DNA of 10,067 nucleotides from Accumulibacter sp. (GCA_003538495.1 DPSD01000025.1:1-10067), one strand, 5' to 3'; shown: positions 1-8,547, counted from the first letter of the stretch. Program-made: numbers and translations. The notes: generated by a model not told the origin, from the sequence alone.

Positions 1-1
1 C

Positions 2-1294
2 GCCGCCATCGAGCCGTGGATCGCTGCGCAGCGCAGCGGCCAGATCGCTGCCCTGGCAGCGGGGCGGATCCGTTGTTACGAGCCGACTTCGGGCAGTTCG
101 GGCGAGATCAAGCGCATTCCCTACAACGATGCGCTGCTCGGCGCCTTTCGCAGCACTTTCGCGATTTGGACGCACGATTTGCTGAGGCACGCGCTGCGGC
201 TCAGGTCCGGACGAACGTTCCTGAGCGTTTCGCCGCCGCTGGTCGGCGAAACGGGCTTGCAGGATGACCGCGAATATCTCGGAGGCGTATTGCAATCGCT
301 GCTCGGGCGTTTCCTCGTGACGCCACCGCGGTTGCGCGATCCCGCAGCGTTCCGTGATGCCCTGGCGTGCGCACTGGTCGCCGCGCATGATCTGGAGATC
401 GTGTCGGTCTGGAATCCGAGCTACCTGCTGATTCTGCTGGAACACTTCGAGGTCCATCGCGAACGGCTGTTGCCCACGCTGCCGGCCGAGCGGCGTGCGC
501 TGCTGTCGGCAGATCGGCTGTCGTGGCAAGAGGTATGGCCGTCCTTACAACTCGTTTCTTGCTGGACCGCCGAGGCTGCCGCCGCGCCGGCACGCCAACT
601 GGCGCGCTGCCTGCCGCAGGCCCTGCTGCAGGGGAAAGGCCTGCTCGCCACCGAGGCGCCGATCACCGTACCGCTCATCGAGGCGGGCGGCGCGCTGCCG
701 CTGATCGACGAGGTGTTTCTCGAACTGGAAGATGACCACGGTGGCCTGCACCTGCTCGCAGAAGCCGAAGATGGTGCCGAGTACGCCCTGCTCGTCACGC
801 AGGCAGGAGGCCTGCTGCGCTACCGGCTGGGCGATCGTCTGCGCGTGTGCGGGCGCCATCGCGACACCCCGCTCCTCGAATTCATTGGCCGTGCCGATGC
901 CGTCTCCGACCTCGTCGGCGAAAAGCTCGGCGAGGCGTTCGTTGCTCGCATACTCGCCGAGAACGCCCGCGCCGACGCCTTTTGCACCGTCCTGCCGCGG
1001 CTGCCAGAGGTGGGACGGCCACGTTATTGCCTGCTCACCGACGACCCGAATCCCGAACTCGCGCGGCGACTGGAAGAGGGCTTGTCGCAGGCTTTTCGCT
1101 ATCGCGAAGCACGTCTGCTCGCGCAACTCGATGCCGTCGAGGTGAGGGTGCGTCCCGACATGCGCCGCTGTGTGCATGACGCGCTCATCGCCTCCGGCAG
1201 GAAGGCCGGCGACATCAAGGACCGCGCGCTGATCCCCTCGCTGGAGATCGCCCGGCAAGTCCATCTCCGCAGCGATCGGCGGCTGTTGATCTAG
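2..1294 (+). CDS. GH3 superfamily acyl-adenylate-forming protein, 5' partial
   Basis: The frame is open from the left edge to TAG at 1292-1294, giving 430 visible codons. Perhaps 100 N-terminal residues are missing, going by the usual size of about 500 or more. The first in-frame ATG (179) is not the start, because coding clearly continues upstream of it. Three GH3/adenylate-forming landmarks are visible: a phosphate-binding loop TSGSSGEIK at 86-112, a YRLGDRLRV motif starting at 821, and a downstream FIGRAD...VGEKLGEA segment covering about 880-937, which resembles the GH3 nucleotide-binding motif. Plant GH3 enzymes activate a carboxylic acid with ATP and join it to an amino acid. The substrate of bacterial members is generally unknown and none can be read here. 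No signal peptide or membrane segment is visible in the part present, so it is probably cytosolic. The 185-nt gap to the next start suggests it is not part of the downstream envelope operon. Family assignment is fairly secure; function is not. Confidence 0.8.
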   Translation, partial: AAIEPWIAAQRSGQIAALAAGRIRCYEPTSGSSGEIKRIPYNDALLGAFRSTFAIWTHDLLRHALRLRSGRTFLSVSPPLVGETGLQDDREYLGGVLQSLLGRFLVTPPRLRDPAAFRDALACALVAAHDLEIVSVWNPSYLLILLEHFEVHRERLLPTLPAERRALLSADRLSWQEVWPSLQLVSCWTAEAAAAPARQLARCLPQALLQGKGLLATEAPITVPLIEAGGALPLIDEVFLELEDDHGGLHLLAEAEDGAEYALLVTQAGGLLRYRLGDRLRVCGRHRDTPLLEFIGRADAVSDLVGEKLGEAFVARILAENARADAFCTVLPRLPEVGRPRYCLLTDDPNPELARRLEEGLSQAFRYREARLLAQLDAVEVRVRPDMRRCVHDALIASGRKAGDIKDRALIPSLEIARQVHLRSDRRLLI

Positions 1295-1365
1295 GCAGCA
1301 CGCAGAAGCGGTCGTTCGCACCCGGCCGCCGCCAATAAGCAGCATATCGACCGGCCTGAACAGCA

Positions 1366-1371
1366 TACAAT
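1366..1371 (+). promoter_or_regulatory. Weak -10-like hexamer in the only upstream gap
   Basis: TACAAT lies in the one relatively AT-rich patch of the intergenic stretch 1295-1479, and one position differs from the sigma-70 -10 consensus. No convincing -35 is present at 16-18 nt spacing (the 17-nt position reads CATATC), and there is no extended -10 TG. It is listed because the downstream operon has no other obvious place for a promoter. The rest of the gap holds no clear terminator: the CCGGCC/GGCCGG complementarity at 1351-1356 and 1381-1386 has a 24-nt loop and no T-run. Confidence 0.2.
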
Positions 1372-1464
1372 ACGCGCTTCGGCCGGGCCGACGGATATTC
1401 TGGCGCTGGCGATCCCGACGATGCAGAAGGTTGCGGATCGCAGGCAGAACGGTTTGCAGGGAGT

Positions 1465-1473
1465 AGGGGAGGA
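1465..1473 (+). promoter_or_regulatory. Strong Shine-Dalgarno for the small ORF at 1480
   Basis: AGGGGAGGA contains the GGAGG core at 1468-1472, 7 nt before the ATG at 1480. It is the best ribosome binding site in the window. It serves a short reading frame that ends inside the start of the DUF2138 gene, which itself has no good site. This suggests that ribosomes load here and reach the operon by translational coupling. Confidence 0.55.
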
Positions 1474-1479
1474 CTTGAC

Positions 1480-1621
1480 ATGACGAGTACTTTGCCGTGC
1501 CCAGTGCGGGAAGGATTACGACAGCGGACGTTACGTCGTCCTGCCCGTCAACCCATCCACCGCTCCCGACGCCAGCCCGCGTGCCCGGACTATCCTGGTG
1601 GTGGTCGCCCATGCTGACTGA
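1480..1621 (+). CDS. Small ORF, apparently frameshifted (leader or zinc-ribbon-like fragment)
   Basis: I do not recognise this gene. ATG at 1480 follows an excellent Shine-Dalgarno. Read straight, it gives a 45-residue Arg/Pro-rich peptide ending at TGA 1615-1617. From about 1505 the +1 frame looks more like real coding: it favours G/C third positions and reads CGKDYDSGRYVVLPVN, then a run ending ILVVVAHAD at TGA 1619-1621. That second frame has no ATG, GTG or TTG after its upstream stop at 1481-1483, so it can be reached only from the 1480 ATG with one extra base near 1500-1508. The joined product would be about 46 residues and begin MTSTLPCPVCGKDYD, which resembles half a zinc ribbon. Either reading ends just past the DUF2138 ATG at 1611, so coupling works in both. 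It could be a sequencing error, a recent frameshift, a programmed shift, or a leader with no conserved peptide. Confidence 0.4.
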
Positions 1622-3242
1622 GTCACAGCCGTCTGCCCTGCGGGGGCGCCGTCGCGGGCTCTATGTCTTCCTTGGGCTGTTGGCCGTCGTTCTCGCCATC
1701 GGGGCTTACCGCTACTGGCACAAGGTGCCTCCTCGATACAAGGGGGTATCGCGCCTGCAGGTCGACCTGCGGCAGCCGGAAATGCTGCTCGCCACCCGCA
1801 ATCTGGCCGAATTGCCGAAGGACATCGCGGCTGCACCGATTCTCGCCGGCCTGGTGGATGAGCAACTGGTCTTTCACTACGAAGAGGACGAGGCGCGGCT
1901 GTCGATCGAGGGAAGCCTGCGCCGCCTCGCCTATGAGCACAAGATCGGTATCGAGGACCGTTTTCTATCGACGCTGCTGGCTGGACCTGCGGAAATCGGG
2001 CTATGGCGCTCGGGCAAGGGACGCCCCGAGCATTTCGTTGCCCGGCTGGAACGTGGCGTGCTGGCGAAGTTGAGCGAAGCATTTGCGCGCATCGCTCTCG
2101 ACGATCGGCAGTTGAAACAGGCCGGCAGGTTTTCCGTGGGCGGTGACCAGATCACCCTGTACGCGCTCGATTACGGCGCTGGTCGCACACTCGCTTTTGC
2201 CGGGCGCGGTGAGCACTGGGTATTCCTGTCCGACCCGGCACTCGCGCTCGACGCTGAAGGCATGCTGACCGGCGATGCCGAGGCGGTTCTCGGCGACCTG
2301 CTGCGCGGCGGCCATCCGTGGCAGGCGAAGCTTCCCTGGTCGACCGCCGCACAGCACTCCTTCGTGATCGCTCAGCAGGCGCTGACGCTGGGCTACGCGC
2401 ATTTCCTGCCGGCGCTGGCCGGCCTGCGTCTCGATCATCTGAATGGCAACTGGCAGGCCAGCCTCCGCCTCAGGCAGACCAACCATGCTTCCACGCACGA
2501 CACGACCAGCATCTGGCGCTCCGCACCACTCGGCGCCGCCTTGTGTACCGCGCTGCCGGTCGACTGGCCGGCTACCGCGGAGCCTTTGGCAGCGCTGCTC
2601 GGCAAGGACGCAGCCATACCGTCCACACTCGCCGCCCTGGATCCGATCGCCGCAGTGTGCTGGTATGCCGGTTCCCGTCTCTCGGCGCCGCTCTTCATCG
2701 CCCGCGCTGCCGGCGCACTGCCGCCCGATACGGGCCCATTGATTGCCCGCCTGGCAGAAAAATCCTGGTCCGTCGCCGGGGTCAAGACTTCGGCCCAGGA
2801 CGCTGAAAGCCAGATCCACGCCGCGACCGTCCCTTCGCGACACGGCATCCGCCAGCCCGACGGCGGCGCCCGCGCTTTCGAGCCCGCGCTCGCCTGGCAC
2901 GCCGGGACGATCTTCTTTTCTCCCGACCGTCGCCAGGTGGATGCGGCACTCGCTGTCGCTGCCAAGCAAGCTGCGGCACTGGGCGACGAGCCGGGTTTGC
3001 GCGCTTCCGGCTGGCTCGTTTTCGACCCGCCGCAGGTGGCCCGGCTGGTGCGTGCGGAAGTGCAGGAAGTGCTGCCGGCCGATGAGGAATCGTTTTTTCG
3101 TGAAGTGGCCCGGAATCGCCTCTGGCCGCGCCTGGAGGCCTGGGGGAAACAACAGCAGGCGAGCGTCGCAGTTCCCGCTGCCGCCGGCCAGGACGGTTTC
3201 GTCGCCCTGGAGATCAGGCCGCTGCAGGAGAATGCCCGGTGA
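1611..3242 (+). CDS. yfaA: DUF2138 family membrane-anchored protein (YfaA-like)
   Basis: This is the first main gene of the macroglobulin operon; the molecular function is unknown. With the ATG at 1611 it is 543 residues, close to E. coli YfaA. Residues 11-15 are basic (RGRRR), followed by one hydrophobic segment at about 16-33. This makes it a signal-anchored inner-membrane protein with a large periplasmic part (N-in, C-out). The body is a long alternation of beta-rich and helical stretches with no recognisable catalytic motif. The LWRSGKG segment near residue 130 and the AxEHK run before it fit my memory of DUF2138. An in-frame GTG at 1497 would add 38 Pro/Ser/Thr-rich residues before the anchor. 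I reject it because no ribosome binding site fits it and that stretch overlaps the small ORF. The 1611 ATG has only a weak GGTGG upstream, consistent with coupling to the small ORF. The stop (3240-3242) overlaps the next ATG by one base. Family is confident from sequence and gene order; the start is less so. Confidence 0.82.
   Translation: MLTESQPSALRGRRRGLYVFLGLLAVVLAIGAYRYWHKVPPRYKGVSRLQVDLRQPEMLLATRNLAELPKDIAAAPILAGLVDEQLVFHYEEDEARLSIEGSLRRLAYEHKIGIEDRFLSTLLAGPAEIGLWRSGKGRPEHFVARLERGVLAKLSEAFARIALDDRQLKQAGRFSVGGDQITLYALDYGAGRTLAFAGRGEHWVFLSDPALALDAEGMLTGDAEAVLGDLLRGGHPWQAKLPWSTAAQHSFVIAQQALTLGYAHFLPALAGLRLDHLNGNWQASLRLRQTNHASTHDTTSIWRSAPLGAALCTALPVDWPATAEPLAALLGKDAAIPSTLAALDPIAAVCWYAGSRLSAPLFIARAAGALPPDTGPLIARLAEKSWSVAGVKTSAQDAESQIHAATVPSRHGIRQPDGGARAFEPALAWHAGTIFFSPDRRQVDAALAVAAKQAAALGDEPGLRASGWLVFDPPQVARLVRAEVQEVLPADEESFFREVARNRLWPRLEAWGKQQQASVAVPAAAGQDGFVALEIRPLQENAR
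3226..3230 (+). promoter_or_regulatory. Ribosome binding site bearing on the DUF1175 start choice
   Basis: AGGAG lies inside the end of the DUF2138 gene. It is 8 nt from a GTG at 3239 and 11 nt from the adjacent in-frame ATG at 3242, so spacing slightly favours GTG and codon preference favours ATG. The two proteins differ by one residue. Confidence 0.5.
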
Positions 3243-3961
3243 TGAAGCGCCGGGGCTTCCTCGGCGCTCTCGGATGTCTGTCCCTGAGTGCCGTCTGGCG
3301 ACCGGCGACGGCTCTCGACGCCGGCCACCCGACGCCGTTCGCCGGGGCCTTGCTCGACGGCGTGCAATCCGACCGTTGCCGCGCCTGGATGTCGTTCATC
3401 GCCGCCGACCAGATTCGCCGCGGCCCGTCGCCGCGCTGGTTCCATCGCGACTGTGCCGGCCTGGCGCGCTTTGCGGTGGCCGAAGCGCTGCGCCCGCATG
3501 ATCTGCGTTGGCGCCGGGCGAATGGTTTCAGCGGCCGCCTGCCGCCGGAAGTCGAACTGCGACCGGAACAGGCGTCGCTGCTCAATGGCTGGACGACCTT
3601 GACTGGAGATCAGCAGGCTTTCGTCACGGCGCTGGCGCTGATCCAGAAGAACAGCCGCTGGCTCGGCCGCGAGAGCGCCATGGCCAGACCCGGCGACCTG
3701 CTCTTTTTCGATCAGGGCGACGATCAGCATCTGATGATCTGGATGGGTAGCTGGATCGCCTATCACACCGGCCAGCCGCCGGCGGCAACGCCGGAGCAGG
3801 GCAGCGGCAGGCGGCGGCCGGCTGCCGAGACGGTCTACGACCACGGTCTGCGTGCGGTCACGCCGGCCCAACTGCTGCAATGGAAGGATACACGGTGGCG
3901 ACCACGCGACGACAACCCCAACTTCGCCGGCTATTACCGCCTGGCCTTCTTGTCACGCTGA
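3242..3961 (+). CDS. yfaT: DUF1175 protein (YfaT-like), probable NlpC/P60-like periplasmic hydrolase
   Basis: This is the second operon gene, 239 residues from ATG 3242. The N-terminus KRRGFLGALG, then a hydrophobic stretch and a RPATA/LD cleavage-like site, resembles a twin-arginine (Tat) signal, so it is probably exported. Three elements match NlpC/P60 papain-like peptidases in order and spacing. A DCAGLARF block places Cys71 at the start of a helix. A GDLLFFDQ strand is followed by His163 in QHLMIWMG. A second His, at 175, sits exactly 12 residues later in AYHTG, where the family usually has its third polar residue. NlpC/P60 enzymes mostly cleave cell-wall peptides. Whether this one does so, or processes the neighbouring macroglobulin or another protein, is open. 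The C-terminus ends in a conserved-looking [13 protein letters not shown] block. This block is encoded within a 67-nt overlap with the macroglobulin gene. DUF1175 assignment is secure from context; the enzyme class is my inference from motifs. Confidence 0.8.
   Translation: MKRRGFLGALGCLSLSAVWRPATALDAGHPTPFAGALLDGVQSDRCRAWMSFIAADQIRRGPSPRWFHRDCAGLARFAVAEALRPHDLRWRRANGFSGRLPPEVELRPEQASLLNGWTTLTGDQQAFVTALALIQKNSRWLGRESAMARPGDLLFFDQGDDQHLMIWMGSWIAYHTGQPPAATPEQGSGRRRPAAETVYDHGLRAVTPAQLLQWKDTRWRPRDDNPNFAGYYRLAFLSR
3882..3888 (+). promoter_or_regulatory. Ribosome binding site deciding the macroglobulin start
   Basis: GGAAGGA sits 6 nt before GTG 3895 and supports that codon over the in-frame ATG at 3880. 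The ATG has no purine-rich site ahead of it, and its own first codons form this Shine-Dalgarno. It lies inside the coding sequence of the DUF1175 gene. Confidence 0.55.
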
Positions 3962-6900
3962 TCCTTGCGCTGCTGGGCATTCTCGGTCGGGCAACGGCCG
4001 CCGAGATGGCTGCAGCGAACTCCAACTATCGCCCGCTTGCCGGTGAGGAGTTCTTCCTGCTGGCCGAGACCAGCTACGCGTCCGACGAACAAGCCTCGGT
4101 GCGTCTGGAAATCCAGCGCGACTCGGCAGAACTGGACGAATACGGCGGGGTAGACATCGCCGTCTACCGGGTGCCCGATCCGCTCGGCTTCCTGCGTGCC
4201 CAGAGCAATCTGCACCGCGTCAAGGTACCGGCCAAGCCGCAGCCCGAAGGCATGGCCAACATGCTCAAGCTCTCCTGGGACAAGATCTGGGCCAACACCC
4301 GCTTTGCCTGGAAACGTCTGTTTTCGCCGGCGGCACGCCGGGCGACGACCGCCGCCGCGCCCGAGTTGAAGACGGAAAAAGAAATCCTGACGCCGACGCG
4401 CCTGCGCCACCCGCCCGCCTATGCGCCACTGCCCGGTCTGACGCTCAGCGACCGCTTCCGCTACCCGGTGCATCGCGCCAAACCCATCGTGCCGCCGGCC
4501 GACGTCAAGCTCGCCGGCAGCAGCAGCGAGTTCCTGCCAAACCACGAAGGCAACGTCCGCGTTCCCCTCGGGCAGCGCACGCCCGGTCTGTACCTGGTCG
4601 AAGCCTCGGTCGGCAAGCACCGGGCCGTGACCCTGGTATTCGTCTCGGACAGCGTGGCGGTGACCAAGAACGCCGCCACGGAAATGCTGGTGTGGACCGC
4701 TCGCCGCAAGGACGGCGTTGCCGTCGGTGGTGCCGACGTCGTCTGGAGTGACGGCATCGGCGTCCTCAAGACCGGCAGCACCGGCGCCGATGGCGTCGCT
4801 CGTCTGGCCGCCACGAGTCCGGAAACCAGCTACATCTACGGTCAGGATCCGGCCGGCGGCGTTTTCATTTCGGAGAACTTCTACCATGACAGCGAGATCT
4901 ACAACGCCAAGATCTACGCGGTCACCGATCGCCCGCTCTACCGTCCCGGCGACCTCGTCCAGGTCAAGTTCCTTGGCCGGGAATTCAGGAGCGCCCGCCG
5001 CTCCGAACCGGTCGCCTCGGGCGAAATTGGCGTCACGGTCATCGACCCGGCGGGGACCGAGGTTCTCACCCGCCGGCTGCGCTACGATTCGGCCAAGGGC
5101 GGCGAGACCGACTTCCGCCTGCCGATGGCGGCGCAGGCTGGCGGCTGGGAACTCGTCTTCGTCCGGGGCGAAGACAGTTACGGGGCCGCTTTCCGCGTTG
5201 CCGACTATGTCAAGCCGCATTTCGAGGCCGACATCGTCGTCGACAAGAGCGAGTTCAAGACCAGGGAGGCAGTCGGCGGACGCATTCGCCTCAGCTATCC
5301 CGATGGCAAGCCGGTGACCGGCGCGCTGGTCCGTCTCACGGCGCGGGCGCAGCCACTGACGATGGTCGAAGGAGAACTGCGTTATGGAGGACAGTTTCCC
5401 ATTGCCATCCAGGCTGCTGAACTGAAAACCGGCAGCGACGGCGTCGCTGTCTTCAGCCTGCCGCCGGCCGAGGAGCCTGCCCGCTACATCCTCAGCGTGC
5501 TGGCGCAGGACGGCGCCGCGTATCGCGTACGGGCGACCAAGGAAATCCTCATCGAACGTGGCGCCACCCTCTGGCAGATCAGCGCGCCTGCCTATTTCTC
5601 CCGCCCCGGCGAGGCAGTCGACTTCCGCTACACGCCGCAGGGCAAGGCCGGCCCCGGCAGTCAGCCGACGCGCTGGGAGATTCTCCGTCTCGAGGACCGG
5701 CAGCGGCGCGATGGCGCTCTCGCCGAGGCTTCGCTTGCCGATGGCGGTTCCGCGCGACTCGCCTTTCCCGAGCCGGGTTCCTACACCGTCAGCCTGCGCG
5801 ACGCCAGGGGCAACCTGCTCGCGGCGACCAGCCACTGGGTTTCCGGCGAGGGAATGAAAGCGATTCCGGGCAGCGTCGAGATCGTTTTCGACAAGGAACA
5901 CTACCAGGCTGGCGAGACGGCGCACGCGCTGATCACTTTCCCGCAGCCGGTCGGCGATGCACTGCTGACGCTCGAACGCGATCAGGTCGAGGCTTACGCA
6001 CTGCTCAGCGGCAAGGCTGGCTGGCTGAGCGTCAGCCAGGTGGCGCCGGCACAGTGGCGGGCCGACATCCCGGTCCGGGAAGAATATGGCCCCAATGTCA
6101 CTTTCTCCGTCCTCTACCTCGCCAATGGCGACTATGTCTTCCAGAACAAGGGCCTGCGCGTTGCCGTTCCGGGTGTCGAAGTCGCCATTCGCACGCCGCG
6201 TGAGCGCTATGCTCCGGGCGAGACCGTCACCCTCGAACTGGAAACGCGGGTCGCCGGACGGCCGACGCCGGCTCTCGTCAACCTCGGCGTCGTCGACGAG
6301 ATGATCTACGTACTGCAACCGGAAATCGCGCCCAGCATCGGCAGCTTCTTCTATCACCCGCGCCGCAACAACGTGCGCACGACGGTCAGCCTGTCGTTCA
6401 TCGGTTACGACCTGGCCCGTCTGCCGGCCAAGGGCAGCGCGCCGGTCCGCCGTTCGCCGTCGGAACGTGGCGTCAAGGTTCTCGAGCGTCCGCGGCGCGA
6501 CGATACCGACACCGCCGGCTGGTGGCCGACGCTGATGACCGGCGAGAACGGCAAGGTCAGCGTCAGCTTCCGCATGCCCGATGCGCTGACCCGCTGGCGG
6601 GTCACTGCGCGCGCGATCACTGCCGGCGGCGTGGTCGGCCAGCAGACGCGGCACGTCGAGTCGCACAAGGACTTCTACGCCAAATGGACCGGCCCGGCGA
6701 ACTTCCGTCTCGGTGACCGCCCCGCTGCCACTCTCGTCGCCTTCAACCAGACCGGCGCCACGGCCAAGGTGCAACTGAGCGCCAGTGGCGGCGGCCTGGC
6801 CGTACGCCGCGAAGTCGAGCTGCAACCGGGAGCCAACAACCTCCCGCTGGCCCTCGACAAACCCGTCGGCGGCGACGTGGCGATCGTGCTCGCGCAGGGC

Positions 6901-8547
6901 GGCAAGGAAGTCGACAGCCTGCGCCAGGCGATCGGCGTCCTGCCCGCCGCCTGGCTCTCCGAACGCAGCCAGTCGCTGGAACTGCGCGATGCCGAAACGC
7001 GCCTGACGCTGCCGGCGGACGCGCGCGACCTCCGGATCAGTCTGGCGCAGGGCAGAGCCGGGCAGTTTGCGCGCATCGCCGAAGACCTCCTGGATTTTCC
7101 GTGGGGCTGTGTCGAGCAGACCGCCAGCCGCCTGCTGCCGCTCAGCTTCGTCTATCGCGGCCTGCCCGCCGATGCGCCGCGCGTGCGCGAAATCTCGCAA
7201 TCGATCGCCACGCAGCGACTGCGCCTGGTCCAGATGGCCGGGCCGGAAGCGGTCTTCGGCTGGTGGGGGCCGGGCACCACCAACAGCGCCTGGCTCACCG
7301 CCTACGCCTATTACGCCGACTGGCACGCCGCGCGCGCGCTCGGCCTCAAACTGCCGGCGACGCACTGGCGGCAGAGCCTGGAAGCCTACAGCAAGCATGC
7401 CGCCAAGGAGCCGCTGCCGCTGCGTGTACTGGCCGTGTGGTTCCTGCAGGAAATGGAACTGCCGGTGCGCAACCTCCTGGAAGGTCTCATCCAGGAAGCC
7501 GCAACGCTGCCCGCGGCAAAGCCCGGCAGCCCGGGTCGCAACAGTCTCTGGCTGGGTGGCACGAACGCATCGGCCAATTCGCTGAGCCTGCTGCTGATCG
7601 GACAGATGGCCCGCCAGCAGCAGCTCCCCATCGCTCCGGAACTCGCTCAGGCGATCGATGCCGCGCGCGAGTCGCTGCGCGCCCAGCCGGAAGCCCTCGG
7701 CCAGGCGCTGCTGGCGATGGAGGGCAAGGGGGCGGTGACGGAGGACGCTGCGCGCTGGCTGGCGACGCTCGGCCCTGGCGCACCCACCTTCGACCGTGCC
7801 CTGGCGCTCACCTGGTGGAACAAGGCCCTTGGCGGCAGTGCCCTGCCGGAAAGCGCGCCGCCAGGCCTGAAGGGGAGCTGGCAGCGGCACGGCGGCCCGT
7901 TTGGCGCAGCCACCTGGCTCTGGACCGACAGGGAAATGCCGGTCGCCATCAGCCTTGCCACTCCGCCACTTGCGCCGCTCAGCGCTTTCGTTCGTTACCG
8001 TTCGGCCGAACCCGAGCAGGGCAAGCTGCCGGTCAAGCTCGAACGACGCCTCTACCGTCTGGTGGTCGCCGAGACCGCCAAACCGGCAGGAAAGCCGCCC
8101 GACAAGCCACCTGCCGAAGGCGCCGCACTGGCCGGCGAGGCCGTCGAATTCAGGGCCGAAGCGGCGGCGGACGGCGACCTGCGCTCGAACGAACTGTACC
8201 TCGAGGAAATCAGGCTCAGCGCCAGCGCCGGGCAGTCGCTGCGCTACGGTCTGCTCGAGGTGCCGCTGCCGCCGGGTGCCGATGTCGAGCGCGGAACCTG
8301 GGGAATTCGCCTGCGCGGTCTGGACGGCGATACCGTCGTGCCGATGGAGAAGGCGCGTCATCAACCCGGCGAGCTGTCCTATGCGGTACCCGTCGACCAG
8401 CTTTCCGAAGGCCGTGTCTTCCGTCATCTGCTGCGCTTTGGCAGTCGCGGCAGCTTCGTTCTGCCGCCGGCGCGCTTTCAGCGCATGTACCAGCCGGATG
8501 AGAAGGCTTTCGAGGCGGTGACGGAGAGGCGCGTGCAGGTCAAGTGA
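3895..8547 (+). CDS. yfaS: Bacterial alpha-2-macroglobulin, YfaS/MagD type, with thioester motif
   Basis: A giant periplasmic protein of 1550 residues (about 165-170 kDa), the size of E. coli YfaS and P. aeruginosa MagD. The GTG at 3895 gives a clean Sec signal: a basic start, hydrophobic [14 protein letters not shown], and an ATAA cleavage region. There is no lipobox, unlike the lipoprotein macroglobulins paired with PBP1C. Visible landmarks in order: the macroglobulin motif [10 protein letters not shown] at 344-353; an Arg/Lys-rich stretch at 842-872 where a bait region would lie; WWPTL at 876 and PDALTRW at 895-901, typical of the A2M (PF00207) domain; the thioester motif CVEQ at 1072-1075 in the context [24 protein letters not shown] and WLTAYAYY at 1121-1140, typical of the alpha-alpha toroid; a Pro/Lys linker at 1396-1406; then a C-terminal beta-rich domain. 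Family knowledge: macroglobulins are cut in the bait region, change shape and trap the protease, using the thioester when present. MagD binds host elastase and sits at the inner membrane with operon partners. The stop overlaps the next ATG by one base. Confidence 0.93.
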   Translation: MATTRRQPQLRRLLPPGLLVTLILALLGILGRATAAEMAAANSNYRPLAGEEFFLLAETSYASDEQASVRLEIQRDSAELDEYGGVDIAVYRVPDPLGFLRAQSNLHRVKVPAKPQPEGMANMLKLSWDKIWANTRFAWKRLFSPAARRATTAAAPELKTEKEILTPTRLRHPPAYAPLPGLTLSDRFRYPVHRAKPIVPPADVKLAGSSSEFLPNHEGNVRVPLGQRTPGLYLVEASVGKHRAVTLVFVSDSVAVTKNAATEMLVWTARRKDGVAVGGADVVWSDGIGVLKTGSTGADGVARLAATSPETSYIYGQDPAGGVFISENFYHDSEIYNAKIYAVTDRPLYRPGDLVQVKFLGREFRSARRSEPVASGEIGVTVIDPAGTEVLTRRLRYDSAKGGETDFRLPMAAQAGGWELVFVRGEDSYGAAFRVADYVKPHFEADIVVDKSEFKTREAVGGRIRLSYPDGKPVTGALVRLTARAQPLTMVEGELRYGGQFPIAIQAAELKTGSDGVAVFSLPPAEEPARYILSVLAQDGAAYRVRATKEILIERGATLWQISAPAYFSRPGEAVDFRYTPQGKAGPGSQPTRWEILRLEDRQRRDGALAEASLADGGSARLAFPEPGSYTVSLRDARGNLLAATSHWVSGEGMKAIPGSVEIVFDKEHYQAGETAHALITFPQPVGDALLTLERDQVEAYALLSGKAGWLSVSQVAPAQWRADIPVREEYGPNVTFSVLYLANGDYVFQNKGLRVAVPGVEVAIRTPRERYAPGETVTLELETRVAGRPTPALVNLGVVDEMIYVLQPEIAPSIGSFFYHPRRNNVRTTVSLSFIGYDLARLPAKGSAPVRRSPSERGVKVLERPRRDDTDTAGWWPTLMTGENGKVSVSFRMPDALTRWRVTARAITAGGVVGQQTRHVESHKDFYAKWTGPANFRLGDRPAATLVAFNQTGATAKVQLSASGGGLAVRREVELQPGANNLPLALDKPVGGDVAIVLAQGGKEVDSLRQAIGVLPAAWLSERSQSLELRDAETRLTLPADARDLRISLAQGRAGQFARIAEDLLDFPWGCVEQTASRLLPLSFVYRGLPADAPRVREISQSIATQRLRLVQMAGPEAVFGWWGPGTTNSAWLTAYAYYADWHAARALGLKLPATHWRQSLEAYSKHAAKEPLPLRVLAVWFLQEMELPVRNLLEGLIQEAATLPAAKPGSPGRNSLWLGGTNASANSLSLLLIGQMARQQQLPIAPELAQAIDAARESLRAQPEALGQALLAMEGKGAVTEDAARWLATLGPGAPTFDRALALTWWNKALGGSALPESAPPGLKGSWQRHGGPFGAATWLWTDREMPVAISLATPPLAPLSAFVRYRSAEPEQGKLPVKLERRLYRLVVAETAKPAGKPPDKPPAEGAALAGEAVEFRAEAAADGDLRSNELYLEEIRLSASAGQSLRYGLLEVPLPPGADVERGTWGIRLRGLDGDTVVPMEKARHQPGELSYAVPVDQLSEGRVFRHLLRFGSRGSFVLPPARFQRMYQPDEKAFEAVTERRVQVK

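Noticed and set aside
1351..1386. CCGGCC/GGCCGG inverted repeat as a terminator after the GH3 gene
   Set aside because: A six-base stem with a 24-nt loop and no following T-run; such GC palindromes are expected by chance at this base composition.
1443..1457. Sigma-54-like GG...TTTGC pattern upstream of the small ORF
   Set aside because: The GG and GC doublets are separated by 11 nt instead of 10, and the -24 block reads AGGCAG rather than TGGCAC.
1475..1480. Perfect TTGACA -35-like hexamer
   Set aside because: It lies between a Shine-Dalgarno and its start codon, and there is no -10-like sequence 16-18 nt downstream (GTGCCC/TGCCCA region).
1497..1610. N-terminal extension of the DUF2138 protein from GTG 1497
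   Set aside because: It would place 38 Pro/Ser/Thr-rich residues before the membrane anchor, lacks a suitably spaced ribosome site, and overlaps a better-supported small ORF.
545..1612. Antisense frame of 355 codons covering the GH3 gene and the intergenic gap
   Set aside because: Most of it mirrors the GH3 coding frame, and the remainder shows no motif or ribosome site; it is a shadow of GC-biased codons.
3242..3310. Lipoprotein signal for the DUF1175 protein (Cys12 in LGALGCLS)
   Set aside because: The residues before the Cys (A-L-G) do not fit the usual lipobox, and the twin-arginine start with a later ATA-type cleavage site fits better.
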